Source of the DNA: Ypsolopha sequella
Lineage: Eukaryota; Arthropoda; Insecta; Lepidoptera; Ypsolophidae
NCBI GenBank assembly: GCA_934047225.1
Contig: OW203992.1
Coordinates: 18,837,501-18,901,500, forward strand
Direction of reading: 5' to 3'
Length of the DNA stretch: 64,000 nucleotides
The position numbers were made by a program, and so were the translations under genes. The notes below the pieces were generated by a model that worked only from the letters and a program-made list of their open reading frames with translations, searched no databases and had not been told where the DNA came from. Position 1 is the first letter of the stretch; each line of letters begins with the position of its first letter. Shown here piece by piece: positions 46,216 to 57,502 of the stretch.

Positions 46216-48477
46216 ATGCGGGGTCTCCTATCACAGGTATACCTTACCTTTACTTAAAAGGTGACCCCAACCAATGTATGATTAATATTAAATATATGAA
46301 GTTTGATAAATAATTAAAGATATTAAGTTTGCATCTTATATTTTGTCTAACAAATTAAACAGTCATTTTTATTAATGACGTACTTACTTTCTTTCATAAA
46401 TAATACAACTACTTATCCATTAAAAAATCTTTCATACAAACCCGAACTTAGGCTTGGTTCAAAGGTGTTTCTCTATGTAACTGACTCGGTGCATGATGGT
46501 CAATTGTTTAAATAAACTCGAAATAAAACATTGTCATTAACTCCTCACTCTCCTCAGTCTATTAATGTCAGTGAAACTTTCTACCATACATCCTCAGAAA
46601 AATACACAAAAGCATACAAAGAAAGTGATCCAGATCGAGCGGACAATGCGTTTACGCAATAGGCAGTAATTTGTGAGCCGTTAGCATCTACGGAGAGAGT
46701 TGTGCTAAGTGGCGAAACTGACGTCGACAATGCAGACAAAGCCGCCGGCGATCCTTATCACACCGCCTCGCGGGTCATCTCGCAGCAACCTTTCACCAGC
46801 ACTCAGGTCATCGCATGAAGCAGTACCTACATTTGCAGGCGATTTTGAGTCTTGTCCCGTGTGACATACGAGTTTTAGTTAAGGAGTTTGAAGGGGACAT
46901 ATCCAATTGTTCTTTCAACAAACTAATAAACATGACCTACTGAAACGTTAATTTTAAATATATCTAAAAGAGATTTTATAGACAGCACCTACATACAACG
47001 TATCATGAAATCTATATTTTATAACATATTTTTGAACCAATCTTAAAATGATAGTTTTATTATATAGTAAGTAATTTTATATGCACGTGTCACATAAAAT
47101 ATTAGATTTAACAAAAGGTTAGCACCTAGCGACCTACATACCCACGTCATAGTCGTTGATCTTATATTGCAGTACATCGAGACTAACCAAGCTCGATTTA
47201 AGCTAGGTTAAAAATTGTTACAATTAAATCACCATCTCTCAAATTCCCATTGCGTCACAGCCGTTTTAAGAAGGCTAATTTAAAATGGCTTTATACCTAA
47301 AACACACCCAAGTGTTAAAATTAAAATAACAACTGAGACATATACTGTTTTGCTGATTTCAGCACCATTATTTTAATTGGCTTTTGTTTAATTGTTTACA
47401 CGTTTATAACTTTAAATATATACAATAAATAAAAGAAAATTTAAAACTTGAAATATATTTCGGCCCTTAGTGGGCCGTCATCAGTCAAGTAAATAAAAAG
47501 CTAATTGAGGCATATTATATATTTATTAAAGTGTTTACAGTTTAGATACTTATTTGAAGCAACGAACACTGCGAATGAACCGGGCAGTATACATATATTG
47601 TTTGAAAGCACAAGTGATTAATTTTTTCCAAGTGTAGACCAAAAGCCTGTGACAGTAGCAGGGAACAACGACAGATGCGTACAAAATGTACGAGTTCCCG
47701 TAAACGCCTACATAATCCAATTAATCTAAAGCAACATTTATGTAAATTACCCATCTCACACGGGATCGGATACAATGGTTCCCGTGTTTTCGCTGAGCCT
47801 ATCCTTTAATTATGTGACTAGCATAATAGGAAGCGTTGTTAGCTGTCCGTCTGATGTTACGGCAAATTCCTTTCATACTGCTAAAAATACGCCAAAGAAT
47901 TATTTCTACGTACGTCATTTGTTATCAGTGTAAGAACAAAGAAAAGTTGCAGCGGCTGAATACATTTCAGTGTTCATTTACGAAACCCAACATTGGTTTT
48001 GTCAATATCCATTGCATTGCCGGGTGGCAAGTTTCTTTTCAGATTGAAGGTGTAATTAAGGCAGCAATGAATGCTGCCTCACTGAAACGTCACGGCTTCG
48101 ACTCGGTACAATGGCGGGGTTCCATAATTACGGGAGTTGTGCTGTAAAGTCGGAGGTATCCTGCGGTCTGACTGTCTGACAATGACCAGCTACCTGACAC
48201 TTGGTTAGGGATATTATAGGGCTCGGATAATGGTGTCAGTGGCTTCATTTTGGTTATTGTAGTTTGATGTTGTTTAAACGCAGAATTGTATGTAAACTGG
48301 ATACAGGTTTAGAATAAAGTGAAAAGGACTGACAGAGGCATAGGTATAGGAAATTTAAAAATTTCATCGCGGCTATTGATTTCATGGTGCCTGCAATTCT
48401 ATTATTAATTTGAATTATCGGTGCCATAAAAATTCCATGATTTCTATGATATATTTGCATTGTGTACAGTTTGGGAG
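46216..48477. other. Mostly gene-free stretch upstream of the micro-exon gene
   Basis: A GC-rich patch at 46690-46817 stays open for about 42 codons after 'ccgttag' and reads 'SGETDVDNADKAAGDPYHTA'; it could be an exon but nothing supports it further. 'cggcccttagtgggccg' (47461-47477) is a small palindrome. No promoter for the downstream gene can be fixed. Confidence 0.3.
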
Positions 48478-48528
48478 ATGAAAGGATTACTTCTTGGCTT
48501 CTTATTATGTACAGTAATTGTAGGTTCG
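48478..48528 (+). CDS. Exon 1: signal peptide
   Basis: ATG plus 16 codons give MKGLLLGFLLCTVIVGS: a Lys, a hydrophobic core and a small-residue end, followed by phase-0 donor GTAAGT. Cleavage is expected about at the exon boundary, so the mature protein begins in exon 2. The possible 5' untranslated part is short or unmarked; 'gtacagtttggg' just upstream could be a start site. Confidence 0.88.
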
Positions 48529-51500
48529 GTAAGTCTTTATTACAGAATGTGCAAGCAAGGTAATTAAGTATTACATTTCACTGTGCAGTGAGATAAATTT
48601 TCAAATTGCAGGATAGAAAACTGAACAACAGAATGCGAAGAAAGGGACTATTATTAAAATCGACATTACCTGCCATACCCACACGTACAACTTTAAAAAC
48701 AGCCCTTTTTAGAAGAGAATACGATTTTGACTTTGAAGGTACACATTTGTATTACGATTCAGAAGCTGAAGATGGTAAAACTAAAAATGCTAAAAACGGA
48801 AGGCGAAAACGTGAAATAGCAAAGGACTACGTAAATAAGGCACCAATACAAGTAGACAACCGACTGCGTCTCAGTCGGAGTAATACTAAACAAGAACAAG
48901 AAACGGGTAAGAATATCTTTGCCAAAATACCTATATCATGACATCACTCAATGTCTCTTTATCTTTTATTGAGTTCTAAAGTTGGGAAATACCCGCATAA
49001 CATAAAGGTTTTGTTCCAGATAAACATCACAGATCTTTAAGATCAGGTAGGTAATAATAGTGATAATTATATTGATAAGGTCGCCACGAATTATTTGTGT
49101 GATTGATTTGATGATGATGACTGATGATGTTCAATTCGAATAAACAATCTATTCAAGGAGACTACTTCACCGTGCAAGAACTTTTGCCTGTCACTCAAAA
49201 GCTCACTGCAAAAGGTATGAGTTATCTTAAAACTCAATAATATTTTTAATTGCTATAAATTTCACTAAATAGGACTCGGATTTTTCATGTGTCTATTTTT
49301 TCTTTTTGCTAGTTGAGCATCCGGGAGGTAAGCACCTATTTATATAATAATATAAATAATTTAGTTTAGTTTGTAATATATCTATTTTTAGCAGTTTAGT
49401 TTGTTTTTCGTATTTTATAGGATTATTTAGTTTTAAACTCAAATTGTTTTTTATCTAAGTATAATAAATTTGTAGGTATATTCAAACCAAATATCAATAA
49501 GTACATTGAGTGTTATTTTATTTATAGAAGGGAAAGGGATTGTAAGTTCTGCGGGTAGTCCTGAACAGTTAGCAGAAAGGCTTTTTCGTGCGTTCTGTAA
49601 GTAAATTATTATACTCGTGTTATATGAAAAATCCATAAAAATTACGACTGAAAATATTGTAAATATTTATTAATTTGTTGTATTACAGTTAATACTGAGA
49701 AACAAATCGTTGTTTTGAAAGGTGGGTTTCATTTTAGTTGCAAAATGTTAATCGTGATTAACGTAGATGGTGTTTATTTACTTGTTTTTTCATCTCTAGA
49801 TTACGATATATCTGCTTTGGATGCCCTGCAAGCTTTGGCTCTGAACGATGACGGTATTGGAATAAATAAATATTTGTTTTAATTTTCGTAGATTAACTAA
49901 CATCTATTTACCAGGGCTTGTTTTATTTTTCTTTCAGAAGTTCCAAACGTTTATGATAAGGATGCAGGCATTATTGTTGTTCGAGATGATTTATTGAATG
50001 GTAAGTTAAAGTTATGATGATATAATCATGGACTCAAAAGATTAGTAAAGGATAATTTTCTTTCTTTATAATCTTTTTTATAATCTATCTACCTCTGGTA
50101 CTATTATTATTATTTATTTACTGTTTCTGTACGTTACTTTGTATTTATTATATATTTGTACAAATATTTTAGTTTATTTTACGTTTCATCATATTTAAGT
50201 ATTAGTACATATAATATAGTAAGTAAACACTTATTAAATTGTCTATTATTTATTTTGATGTACACCGCCTTTACGATTTATATCCTTGGCTTCATTTCCA
50301 CCCAAAGGTTGTCTGGAAGAAATCGCTTTTAGCAATAAGACCACCAATTGTTATCTATCTTTATCTTGTTTTTCTATTTTAAGTTTTCTTTTATATGGTG
50401 CACAATGAAGAGTATTTGTCTTGTCTTGTCTTGGCATAGGCGCAAGAGAATGAGAATGAACCGTATTATAAAATGCAAAAGCGTGTTAGTTGGTTATTAG
50501 TTTTTTGGTGATCCTTCTTTCACTCAGCAACGGAGCAACAAATCGACGTGGTTTTTGGCAAAGAGATAAGTTATAGGCCGGGGAGTGACATAGACTACTT
50601 TTTATCCCGGCAAAATGCAAACGAAAATAGCGCAGGCGAAGCCGCGAGCAAAAGCTAGTAATATATATATATAAATATAAAACGGTAATATATAACAAAT
50701 AAAATAAAATTATAGGCTTTCATTAATAAAATAATACACGTAGATAAATGACTATTGAATTAAGAACAAGTACTCCTGGTATACTTTTGTACAACTATAG
50801 AATATTTTTTGCAGATGCAATACCATTCAAAGCTGCTGAAAGCCGTTTCAAATGTAAGTTCTGCATGACAACAAAAGTGCTAATATGACAGCTTTTACAA
50901 TATGTTTAATCAAATTAAATACTGCCAAACATAGATTAACAGTTCAGAACAGTTTTGGTGAGATAAACATATTGAGCTTGTGCAAGTGACCCTTTTAATA
51001 ATAAAACAAGAATAATGTATTTATTATGTTACAGTACTCAGTAAACTTGATGATGAAATACACGCAGAAGATAATGTAAAACCAAAAGGTATGTTAATAA
51101 AATATATTTATAATAATTATATTTATCGCAAAGCGATAAATTAACTGAATTTTTAAGTAACAGATTTTGAAGGCTTTCATAGTTTCAGTTCTAACAAATA
51201 TTTAATGTATTCGTTGCAAAATCAATGAAGTTGTAAAAGGTAAATTACCAAGCGAAAATCTATCTAAAATCTACTCAATACAAGTACAGTACAATATAAA
51301 TTTATATATTTTTTCATTTTTCCAATGTTATATAATGAAATGCCTATTCATATAAGATCTGAACAAAATAAAAATAAATTCGCGAAGTTATATAAAACTG
51401 ACCTTTTACAAAACATGAAAACATTGACAGATTAAAATAGCATTTTATTTACTATTAATGTACCTAACTACTTATAATTTAGTACATAACTATCTAATTT

Positions 51501-54500
51501 ATATAAAAAGAAGTGCGACTCCCTCCCCACAGACAAACCAAATTTCTACTTGGTTTTGTGGAATGTATTTAGATTAAGTTATCTTTGAAATAAATGAACA
51601 TATTCATTCATATATGTAATTATGCTGTGTATGTTTATGTATAATTGGATATATTTTTATTTCATTTAGGAGGATGGCATACCCTAGCAACTTTTTTTAT
51701 TTCCCGTCCAGCACAGTAAGTCTAATGGCAAAGACCTTATTTGCTTTTTATAGAGGCGATTGTATGTTGGCTCTTTGGCCTCTTTTTTTTTGGACGCGTA
51801 ATACTAGTGATCACGCAGCGAAAAAACAAATTGGTGTGTTTTTAGCTAATACTGAAATATTTTGTAGGGACAAAAATATTGGATTTAGGTAAAATGCCTT
51901 CATATTTCTATTGCTTATTTTATAAAAAAAATCAAGTTGATCTCTTCACCGCGTTTTTGAAACGAACGTTTGAAAATAAAAAAAAGAGGATGGGTAACAT
52001 TTTTTTTTTGACAAAAGTATAAATCTTAATACATTGTTTATAGGTTGAATCCTTAGATAAAAGATTGATAAATTAAATATATTTTCTTCAATATGAGGAG
52101 AGACCTAGTTTCTTCCAATGAACCCTTGAAAACCTGGTATTGTTGATGTTCTAGCGTCAGGTGTCCACTTTATAGTATTAGCTTAGTATACACGTATGTC
52201 TACTTATTTATTATGATTTTATTTATGAAAGGGGTTTGCTGGAAGAAATCTCGGCTTAGAGATAAGCTCGCCTATGTAACATAGAATAAAATGCCGCAGA
52301 CACACTTTTCGCTCTTATCACCATTGCAATACCGGCGAAAAGTGAGTCTGCGGATTTTTCCTTCGATAGCACATAGTATTTCTAAGTGCAATTATAATTA
52401 TATTTATGTGTGCTACAAAGAATAAAGTACCTACGTTTTTGCTCGTTTTCAGAACGGAAAGCTTACAAGAAAGTCAGTTCTAAGCCCAGCAGCGTAGTCA
52501 GTACAAGCAAAGCACCAGTCTGCCGCTGGCGATACAAGTGCACCAATGCAGCCGACTTGAGCACTTGCGAACTGTTCACTCAATGTGACAAATCGAGACC
52601 TGCCGCTGCTATTAGAAGATGTAAGATCTTTTATATACTGGGAAGCAAGATGCAGGATCATTTATGTAGGGAGAAGTAAGATGCTTATGTAAGATCATTT
52701 ACAGCAGGGGTCGGCAACCTTATGACATAGGAGGGCCACAAATGTTAGCAGAGGATCAGCGAGGGCCGCATATAATAAATAACGTATTAGTCAATTTCGT
52801 GTCATATTTATTGTACTTTAAAATATAATTTATTATTAAAATGTAATGCGATTTTTGCGGCTGGATTTGACTTGCATTTTAGACGTTGAAATGCGCAGTA
52901 TTAGGTCAAAATGTGCATCCATTAACTGAGAATAATGCTTGCTTTTTCGTTAGTTCAAAATAGAAAATGTCTGCTCACACAAATATGTACAACCAAACAC
53001 AGTTATCATGCAGCGATTGGAAACCTTGAGGGCCGCACCGAAGTGGTTCACGGGCCGCATGCGGCCCGCGGGCCGCCGGTTGCCGACCCCTGATTTACAG
53101 CGTCAACATTTAAAGCGTTGAAACTGAAATCTTTCAAGAGCAATACTTGTTATAAAATGAACATACAATTTAATAGATTCATTGCCAAAATAGAAAGCAT
53201 CCAGCAAAAGTTTTAATAAGTAATTAATCATAATATTATAATTCTAAAACTTGGCAATTTTGTTAGCCTATATTTGTATAAACCAATGTATTAAAAGGTA
53301 AAATCTCATAACTTTTATAACCATTACAGATCACGAAAAAAGCGGCCAAGACGATAAAGAAAAATTAGCAGCTAAGTTCCGGAAGATGAGTAAGCTTCAG
53401 TATATATACATCTTTATGAGTATTATTATGTAGATTTTGATCTCGTCTCTAGAATTAAAAAATCTCTCTTAACCTTTTAAAAAACTAGGGTTCAGAGCCA
53501 TGGAAAGACACCGGCGACGGTATCGCTTGTATCGCTTTCTGCATCCGCGCTAGAAGCGAACTGCCAAATTAGTACAGTAGCACCATTTAAATACTGCGCT
53601 GTAGGAGTCCTCGCCACTCTTCGGCAAAGGTCGTATTTCCTTACCTCTCTACAGAATCAATGACAGATATTGTATGTCCGGTCGGTCGGCTATAGATTTC
53701 TATGCGCATTGTATCTGTGGCGGTTCTCTTCTCTCCAGGGTGGGCACATGCCTGGGTAAAATCCTAAGTCCCATTCGTGAATTTCCGGTAATTACGCGTC
53801 TTGATCATCTGATCCTGTATTGCACAGACAAAACCCAATGCAGGAAGGCTATTTTGACGACATGGAGTTCCTGAAGAGTTTAGTAACACCTCGCGTGCAT
53901 TTCCTTTCCTCGCCACATAGACTCATTTAGCGGTGCTAATTACCACCAGGTCGCGCCATTCCTCACTGCTTAAAGACAAAGGAATAAGTCCTTTAAATGG
54001 AATGCGCCAGGTAATGATTTATGAGACTGCATATCTGGTATAATGCATCCTGTTAATTGTCATAGTTGTACAACATTTTCTGTCCAGAGCAGTCCGTTCG
54101 AGCAGGCCAGATGTGTAAATGAGTACAGGCCTGACCCAAGTTGATGATAAGCTTGAACATTATTTTCGCCCTATAAAAATGAATAAAGCAATTCAAGCGA
54201 AATACATCAGAAAACAAAAGGCTTGTTTTTAATACTAATATTTATAGATAATGGTACGAAACCCTTCGTGCGCGAGTCCGACTCGCCCTTGGCCGGTTTT
54301 TATTTATAAAAGATATTTTTATAACTCAGCAAATTAATATTTTCAGTGAAATTTACTATATTAGACGAAGAAGTGGAAAAGATACGTAAGTAATTCGCAT
54401 TTTACATGAGTATCAACACAGTCCAAATATTTTAACAGATTTAAATTATTGTTTTATATAGTTGAAGGTCGATTTCTATCTTTGCGAGCTAAAAAACAAG

Positions 54501-57410
54501 GTGAGAAACATTTTATAAAGTATTAACCATTTATAAAGATATACCTATAGATAACTTCCCATAAAAGATAAAATATTTGAAGTATTTATGGTGTGTTAAT
54601 TACAATTTTTTTAATACAGAGTCATCAAAATAATATAAGAATAACTTGTAGGCGTTGAAAGACCCCATGGTTTGAACTCATTGCCCCATGGTCATTCTAA
54701 ACAAAGATTATTCTATTTAATGTTACAGAATCGCCTGAGAGACAAGCAAATTTAAGGGATTACTTCAAAACCTTAAATATGATACAGCACAGTAAGTATT
54801 GTACGGATATTAACATAGGATTTATAAATTGTCGCTACTTTGTGCCACTCGGCACACATCTCTCAGAAATTTGCCGACAGCTAAAAAGGTTTTTCCTAAT
54901 AATTTATTAAGATGTAAAATCTGATTTAATGATGATATTATAAAAAGTTCAAAATTACTCAATTTTCTTTTGTTGTAAATATACATTTTCGTTATTTAGA
55001 AGCTAATATCATTAAAAAGTCTGTTTTTGCATACGGTACATTATTTGTATGGGGCATACTGAAAGTTTCTGGAACTGGACACTTACAATAAAAAAAATAA
55101 AAAAGCAATTATGGAATTCGAAAATGGAACTCTCTGTAAACATTGTTACTTTTTAATTTGGGAGACTGTCATTTGTTTTTTCATTGTGGCGTCCTTTAGA
55201 AAATTGTGTGTCGCTATTACAATGAATTTAACTCGTGAACATTTTCGCTCAATGAATTTTTACAATATTCGATGTGGCTAAAGTCAATAAGAGAGTTGTC
55301 AGAGACTTCAATTGGCATTTGGTGATGAAGCCCCATGTCGCAGCTCTGTGTATTCGTGGTTCGGAAAATTTAGACGTGGACGTGATCATCTCCATGATGA
55401 TGTACGTGAAGGTCGGCCAGCGACTGCGGTTCCAGAATCAAATATTGATATCGTACGACAACTGATTGTAACTGACAAAAAAATCAAATTCGTACTGTAT
55501 TAGGCCTTGGAATGAGCCAAGCGCAAACATTTTGTTTGTGCATCTGAAGGTTCGGAAGCTTTGCACTCGATGATTTAACGGAAGACCAGAAACGACTACG
55601 TGTGGAGTGGTGCCGTATAATGACAAAAAAGTTAAATGGAGGACAGGCATTGGCTGTCTATAATATCGTGACAGGTGACGAAACCTGGGTGTACTGCTTT
55701 GCACTGGAAAGAAAAAGCCAGTCGGCAGAATGGGTTTTTCCCTCAGAACATTTAAAATTTAAATGTTCTGTGGATTTTCCTTTTGAAGACTTGCCGACAA
55801 AAGTTAAAAAAAGTCAAAGCATTGGTAAAAAAATAGTTGCTTCTTTTTTCGGCAAACCAGGACATTACACAATAGTGTCGCTTGGAGATCAAAGAACAGT
55901 GACTGCAGATTGGTAGGTCAACACTTGCTTGCCCAAAGTCTAAGAAAAAGTTTGCGAAAAGCTTCCCGAAGCAATGCCATTCTTCACGACGATAACACAT
56001 CCTCACATTCCGCTAAGGTAACGGAAGCATATTTGAAGGCTTCAAATATAGAACTGTTGACGCATCCGCCATACAGCCCAGACCTCGAAACTTGCGACTT
56101 CTTTTTGTTTCCTAAAATTAAAGACTAACTTAGAAGCACACGTTTTACGAGCCCTGAATCGACGGTGAATGCGTTCCACAAAGCCATTGAAGAGGTCCCT
56201 AAGAATGACTGGTACAACTGCTTTTTACAATGGCTCCAGCGAATGCAAAAATGTATAAAATGTACGGGCATATAATTTGAAAAACAATCATAAGTCTAAT
56301 ATCTGGTTTTATTTATCAGAATCCAGAAACTTTAAGTATGACCTTAGTACAAGTATAGTGTTATACTTATTTTAGGTATTTGCTATCCATTTAACATTAT
56401 TATTTATGTTGTGCACCACCTTCGCATTATTTGTACCAACAATTTATTTCCAACCAAAGGTTGTCTGGAAGAAATCGCTATAAGTGATAATCCAATCTTT
56501 TATAACTTTGTTCTTTACCTTTTTTTTTTGGTGTATAATAAAGAGTATTTGTCTTGTCTTGTCTTGTATTTGCAAACGGTGTTTTTAGCTGATGGTTGTT
56601 TTCGGGCGTTTTAATTATTTCTTACAATTTCGGTACAAAACTGAAGAATAACGACGCGCGACGTAAAGAATAAAGATTAATTTCGAAAAAACCAAAAATT
56701 TCGGTTCGGATTAAACTGTAAAATATACGTGGAACAAAGTAGTACAAGTGCAGTACAAGGTATTCAAGATATATTTACATTATGTAATTTATAAAACGAT
56801 TGTTGTCACTTGTTCAAATTGGATATATAGGTACTTCTTATTTTTATCAACTCAATCCAATACATAAATAACGGATTGATGAAACAAAAAAAACGTGAAT
56901 TAACTCTTCTATGTTTTACAGGCACAACTCAAAAAGCACGGCTTGCTTTAGATGATGATGACAATATTTATGATAAGGATTACGTTCAAAAACTTGAAGA
57001 TGCAGTGTCCAAAAAAACAGATAGAAGACAAAACATAAATAAGGTAAGTAGAATAAACACCTCCAGTTCTATTCCATTGTCATTTGAAAGAGTAAATCCT
57101 TCTAACAAAAATGCTTTTTCTAGCTTAATTAATATGTTTACATAAATAACACTTATCTATGTATGCTGCGTTTACTAAAATATAGTATATTAGGTATGGT
57201 ATAGTAGAGACCCAACCCAAAACTATAGAAAAATTAGTGTTTGTGTGGTTGAAATAATATTGTAATACCATTTTAATTATTTTGCAGAAAAAAGTTGACA
57301 AAATAATCAAAGAGATGAGGCAACTACAAGAAATTCAAGGTAGAGTAAAAATAAGAGCACCCCAAGTTGCTACCAAACCAATACCAAGTGAAAAATTAAG
57401 CTTCAAATAA
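48478..57410 (+). CDS. Secreted protein encoded by 18 mostly micro exons (unknown family)
   Basis: Exons: 48478-48528, 48612-48906, 49020-49046, 49158-49214, 49313-49327, 49528-49596, 49689-49721, 49800-49853, 49938-50000, 50815-50853, 51035-51088, 52453-52620, 53330-53389, 54347-54385, 54462-54500, 54729-54791, 56922-57043, 57288-57410. All introns are GT-AG, most donors GTAAGT/GTATGT-like. The joined frame is 456 codons with no stop. Exon 1 is a signal peptide; the rest is highly charged. RRKR at residues 81-84 is a furin-like site. Exons 3-16 are all phase 1 to phase 1. Cys occur only at residues 11 (signal), 276, 282, 291 and 297. AATAAA follows at 57497. Ordinary chance cannot give 17 splice junctions keeping one frame, so I am confident it is a real gene; the function is unknown. 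Expression as an extracellular, processed, possibly alternatively spliced product is inference. Introns host a hAT miniature element, a mariner and LINE tails, none disrupting exons. Unseen extra cassettes in the longer introns are possible. Confidence 0.88.
48612..48906 (+). CDS. Exon 2: basic prodomain-like region with RRKR site
   Basis: 98 codons plus one base. Rich in Arg/Lys, with an acidic 'EYDFDFEGTHLYYDSEAED' patch followed by 'KNGRRKREIAKDY'. R-R-K-R at residues 81-84 fits proprotein-convertase cleavage. Acceptor 'caaattgcag', donor GTAAGA, phase 0 in and phase 1 out; this sets the phase of all cassettes that follow. Confidence 0.88.
49020..50000 (+). CDS. Exons 3-9: seven phase-1 micro-exons
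   Basis: Sizes 27, 57, 15, 69, 33, 54 and 63 nt, with introns of 78-200 nt. All are multiples of three. The shortest (49313-49327) encodes only VEHPG between 'tttttgctag' and 'gtaagc'. Segments include 'FTVQELLPVTQKLTAK' (exon 4) and 'PEQLAERLFRAF' (exon 6), likely helices, and 'NVYDKDAGIIVVRDD' (exon 9). None resembles another strongly, so they did not arise by recent exon duplication. Confidence 0.85.
50220..50440 (+). repeat. LINE 3' UTR fragment in intron 9
   Basis: 'aaaggttgtctggaagaaat' and the end '(gtatttgtcttgtctt)' match 56390-56570 in intron 16 and partly 52231-52265 in intron 11. This is a common Lepidoptera LINE tail. Confidence 0.65.
50545..50670 (+). repeat. Lepidoptera repeat end ('gcaaaagctagt')
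   Basis: 'gacatagactactttttat' and 'gcgaagccgcgagcaaaagc' are the signature of a repeat very common in Lepidoptera; here within intron 9. Confidence 0.65.
50815..51088 (+). CDS. Exons 10 and 11: phase-1 micro-exons
   Basis: 39 nt (50815-50853, 'AIPFKAAESRFK') and 54 nt (51035-51088, 'LSKLDDEIHAEDNVKPK'). Skipping exon 11 alone would join T to AA and create a TAA stop, so that skip would be truncating even though the length is divisible by three. Confidence 0.83.
52453..52620 (+). CDS. Exon 12: four-cysteine module
   Basis: 168 nt, the largest cassette, between 'gctcgttttcag' and 'gtaaga'. Basic Ser-rich lead, then 'VCRWRYKC' and 'STCELFTQC' giving C-x5-C-x8-C-x5-C, the only cysteines of the mature protein. 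Two disulfides within this one exon are expected. Its coding part is more GC-rich than the other cassettes. I do not recognise the spacing as a known toxin, EGF or Kazal-type pattern. Confidence 0.87.
52697..53100. mobile_element. hAT-type miniature element in intron 12
   Basis: Element 52705-53092 (388 bp), with perfect 8-bp duplications ATTTACAG (52697-52704, 53093-53100). Inverted ends CAGGGGTCGGCAACC and GGTTGCCGACCCCTG are perfect. 'gggccgca' words recur inside. No transposase. Confidence 0.95.
53330..54791 (+). CDS. Exons 13-16: phase-1 micro-exons
   Basis: 60, 39, 39 and 63 nt at 53330-53389, 54347-54385, 54462-54500 and 54729-54791. They encode charged, helix-prone pieces such as 'QDDKEKLAAKFRKM', 'LDEEVEKI' and 'RQANLRDYFKTLNMIQH'. 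Donors are GTAAGC, GTAAGT, GTGAGA and GTAAGT. Confidence 0.84.
53440..54240. other. GC-richer part of intron 13
   Basis: About 700 bases of less AT-rich sequence without an open frame in phase. Probably an old repeat insertion. No element ends found. Confidence 0.3.
54243..54310 (-). repeat. Lepidoptera 'ccggccaagtgcgagtc' repeat, short reversed copy
   Basis: 'cgaacccttcgtgcgcgag'-like start and 'ggccggtttttatttat' end are the reverse complement of the head of the repeat complete at 34355. It lies in intron 13. Confidence 0.75.
55048..56349 (+). mobile_element. Decayed mariner in intron 16
   Basis: Element 55050-56347 (1,298 bp) between TA dinucleotides. Inverted ends share CATACT-AAAGTTTCTGG (left 'gcatactgaaagtttctgg', right reversed 'gtcatacttaaagtttctgg'). 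It carries a broken mariner transposase and belongs to a different subfamily from the one at 10436. Confidence 0.9.
55225..56270 (+). pseudogene. Mariner transposase pseudogene
   Basis: Pieces in shifting frames: 'GDEAPCRSSVYSWFGKFRRG' and 'REGRPATAV' (DNA-binding half), 'IVTGDETWVYCFALERK' (first Asp present), 'ILHDDNTSSHSA' (second Asp) and 'YSPDLETCDFFLFPKIKD' (third Asp). Frameshifts and a stop separate them, so it is non-functional though all three catalytic Asp codons survive. Confidence 0.85.
56390..56570 (+). repeat. LINE 3' UTR fragment in intron 16
   Basis: Same tail as at 50220, directly right of the mariner, ending in repeated 'cttgt' units. Confidence 0.65.
56922..57410 (+). CDS. 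Exons 17 and 18: acidic then basic C-terminus
   Basis: Exon 17 (122 nt, phase 1 in, phase 0 out) contains 'DDDDNIYDKDYVQKLED', echoing NVYDKD of exon 9. Exon 18 (123 nt with stop) is 'IIKEMRQLQEIQ' followed by a Lys/Pro-rich end finishing in 'SEKLSFK'. Stop TAA 57408-57410. Confidence 0.87.
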
Positions 57411-57496
57411 CATACAATTAAGACCAAGGCTAATTAGTGTATAAATCTATTGAATGTGTCATTTTTAAACTCAATTCAGGAGTTGTGAAAAGAAAA

Positions 57497-57502
57497 AATA
57501 AA
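57497..57502 (+). terminator. Polyadenylation signal AATAAA
   Basis: Lies 87 bases after the stop codon of the micro-exon gene, in 'gaaaaaataaagacatgtg'. Confidence 0.7.

Noticed and set aside
46740..46860. Minus-strand 'ACKCRYCFMR' resembling a nuclear-receptor zinc finger
   Set aside because: Immediately followed by a stop and no further finger residues; treated as coincidence.
51670..51716. Possible extra exon in intron 11 ('tttcatttag' ... 'gtaagt')
   Set aside because: Length 46 nt would break the phase-1 cassette frame; the local frame also meets a stop if extended.
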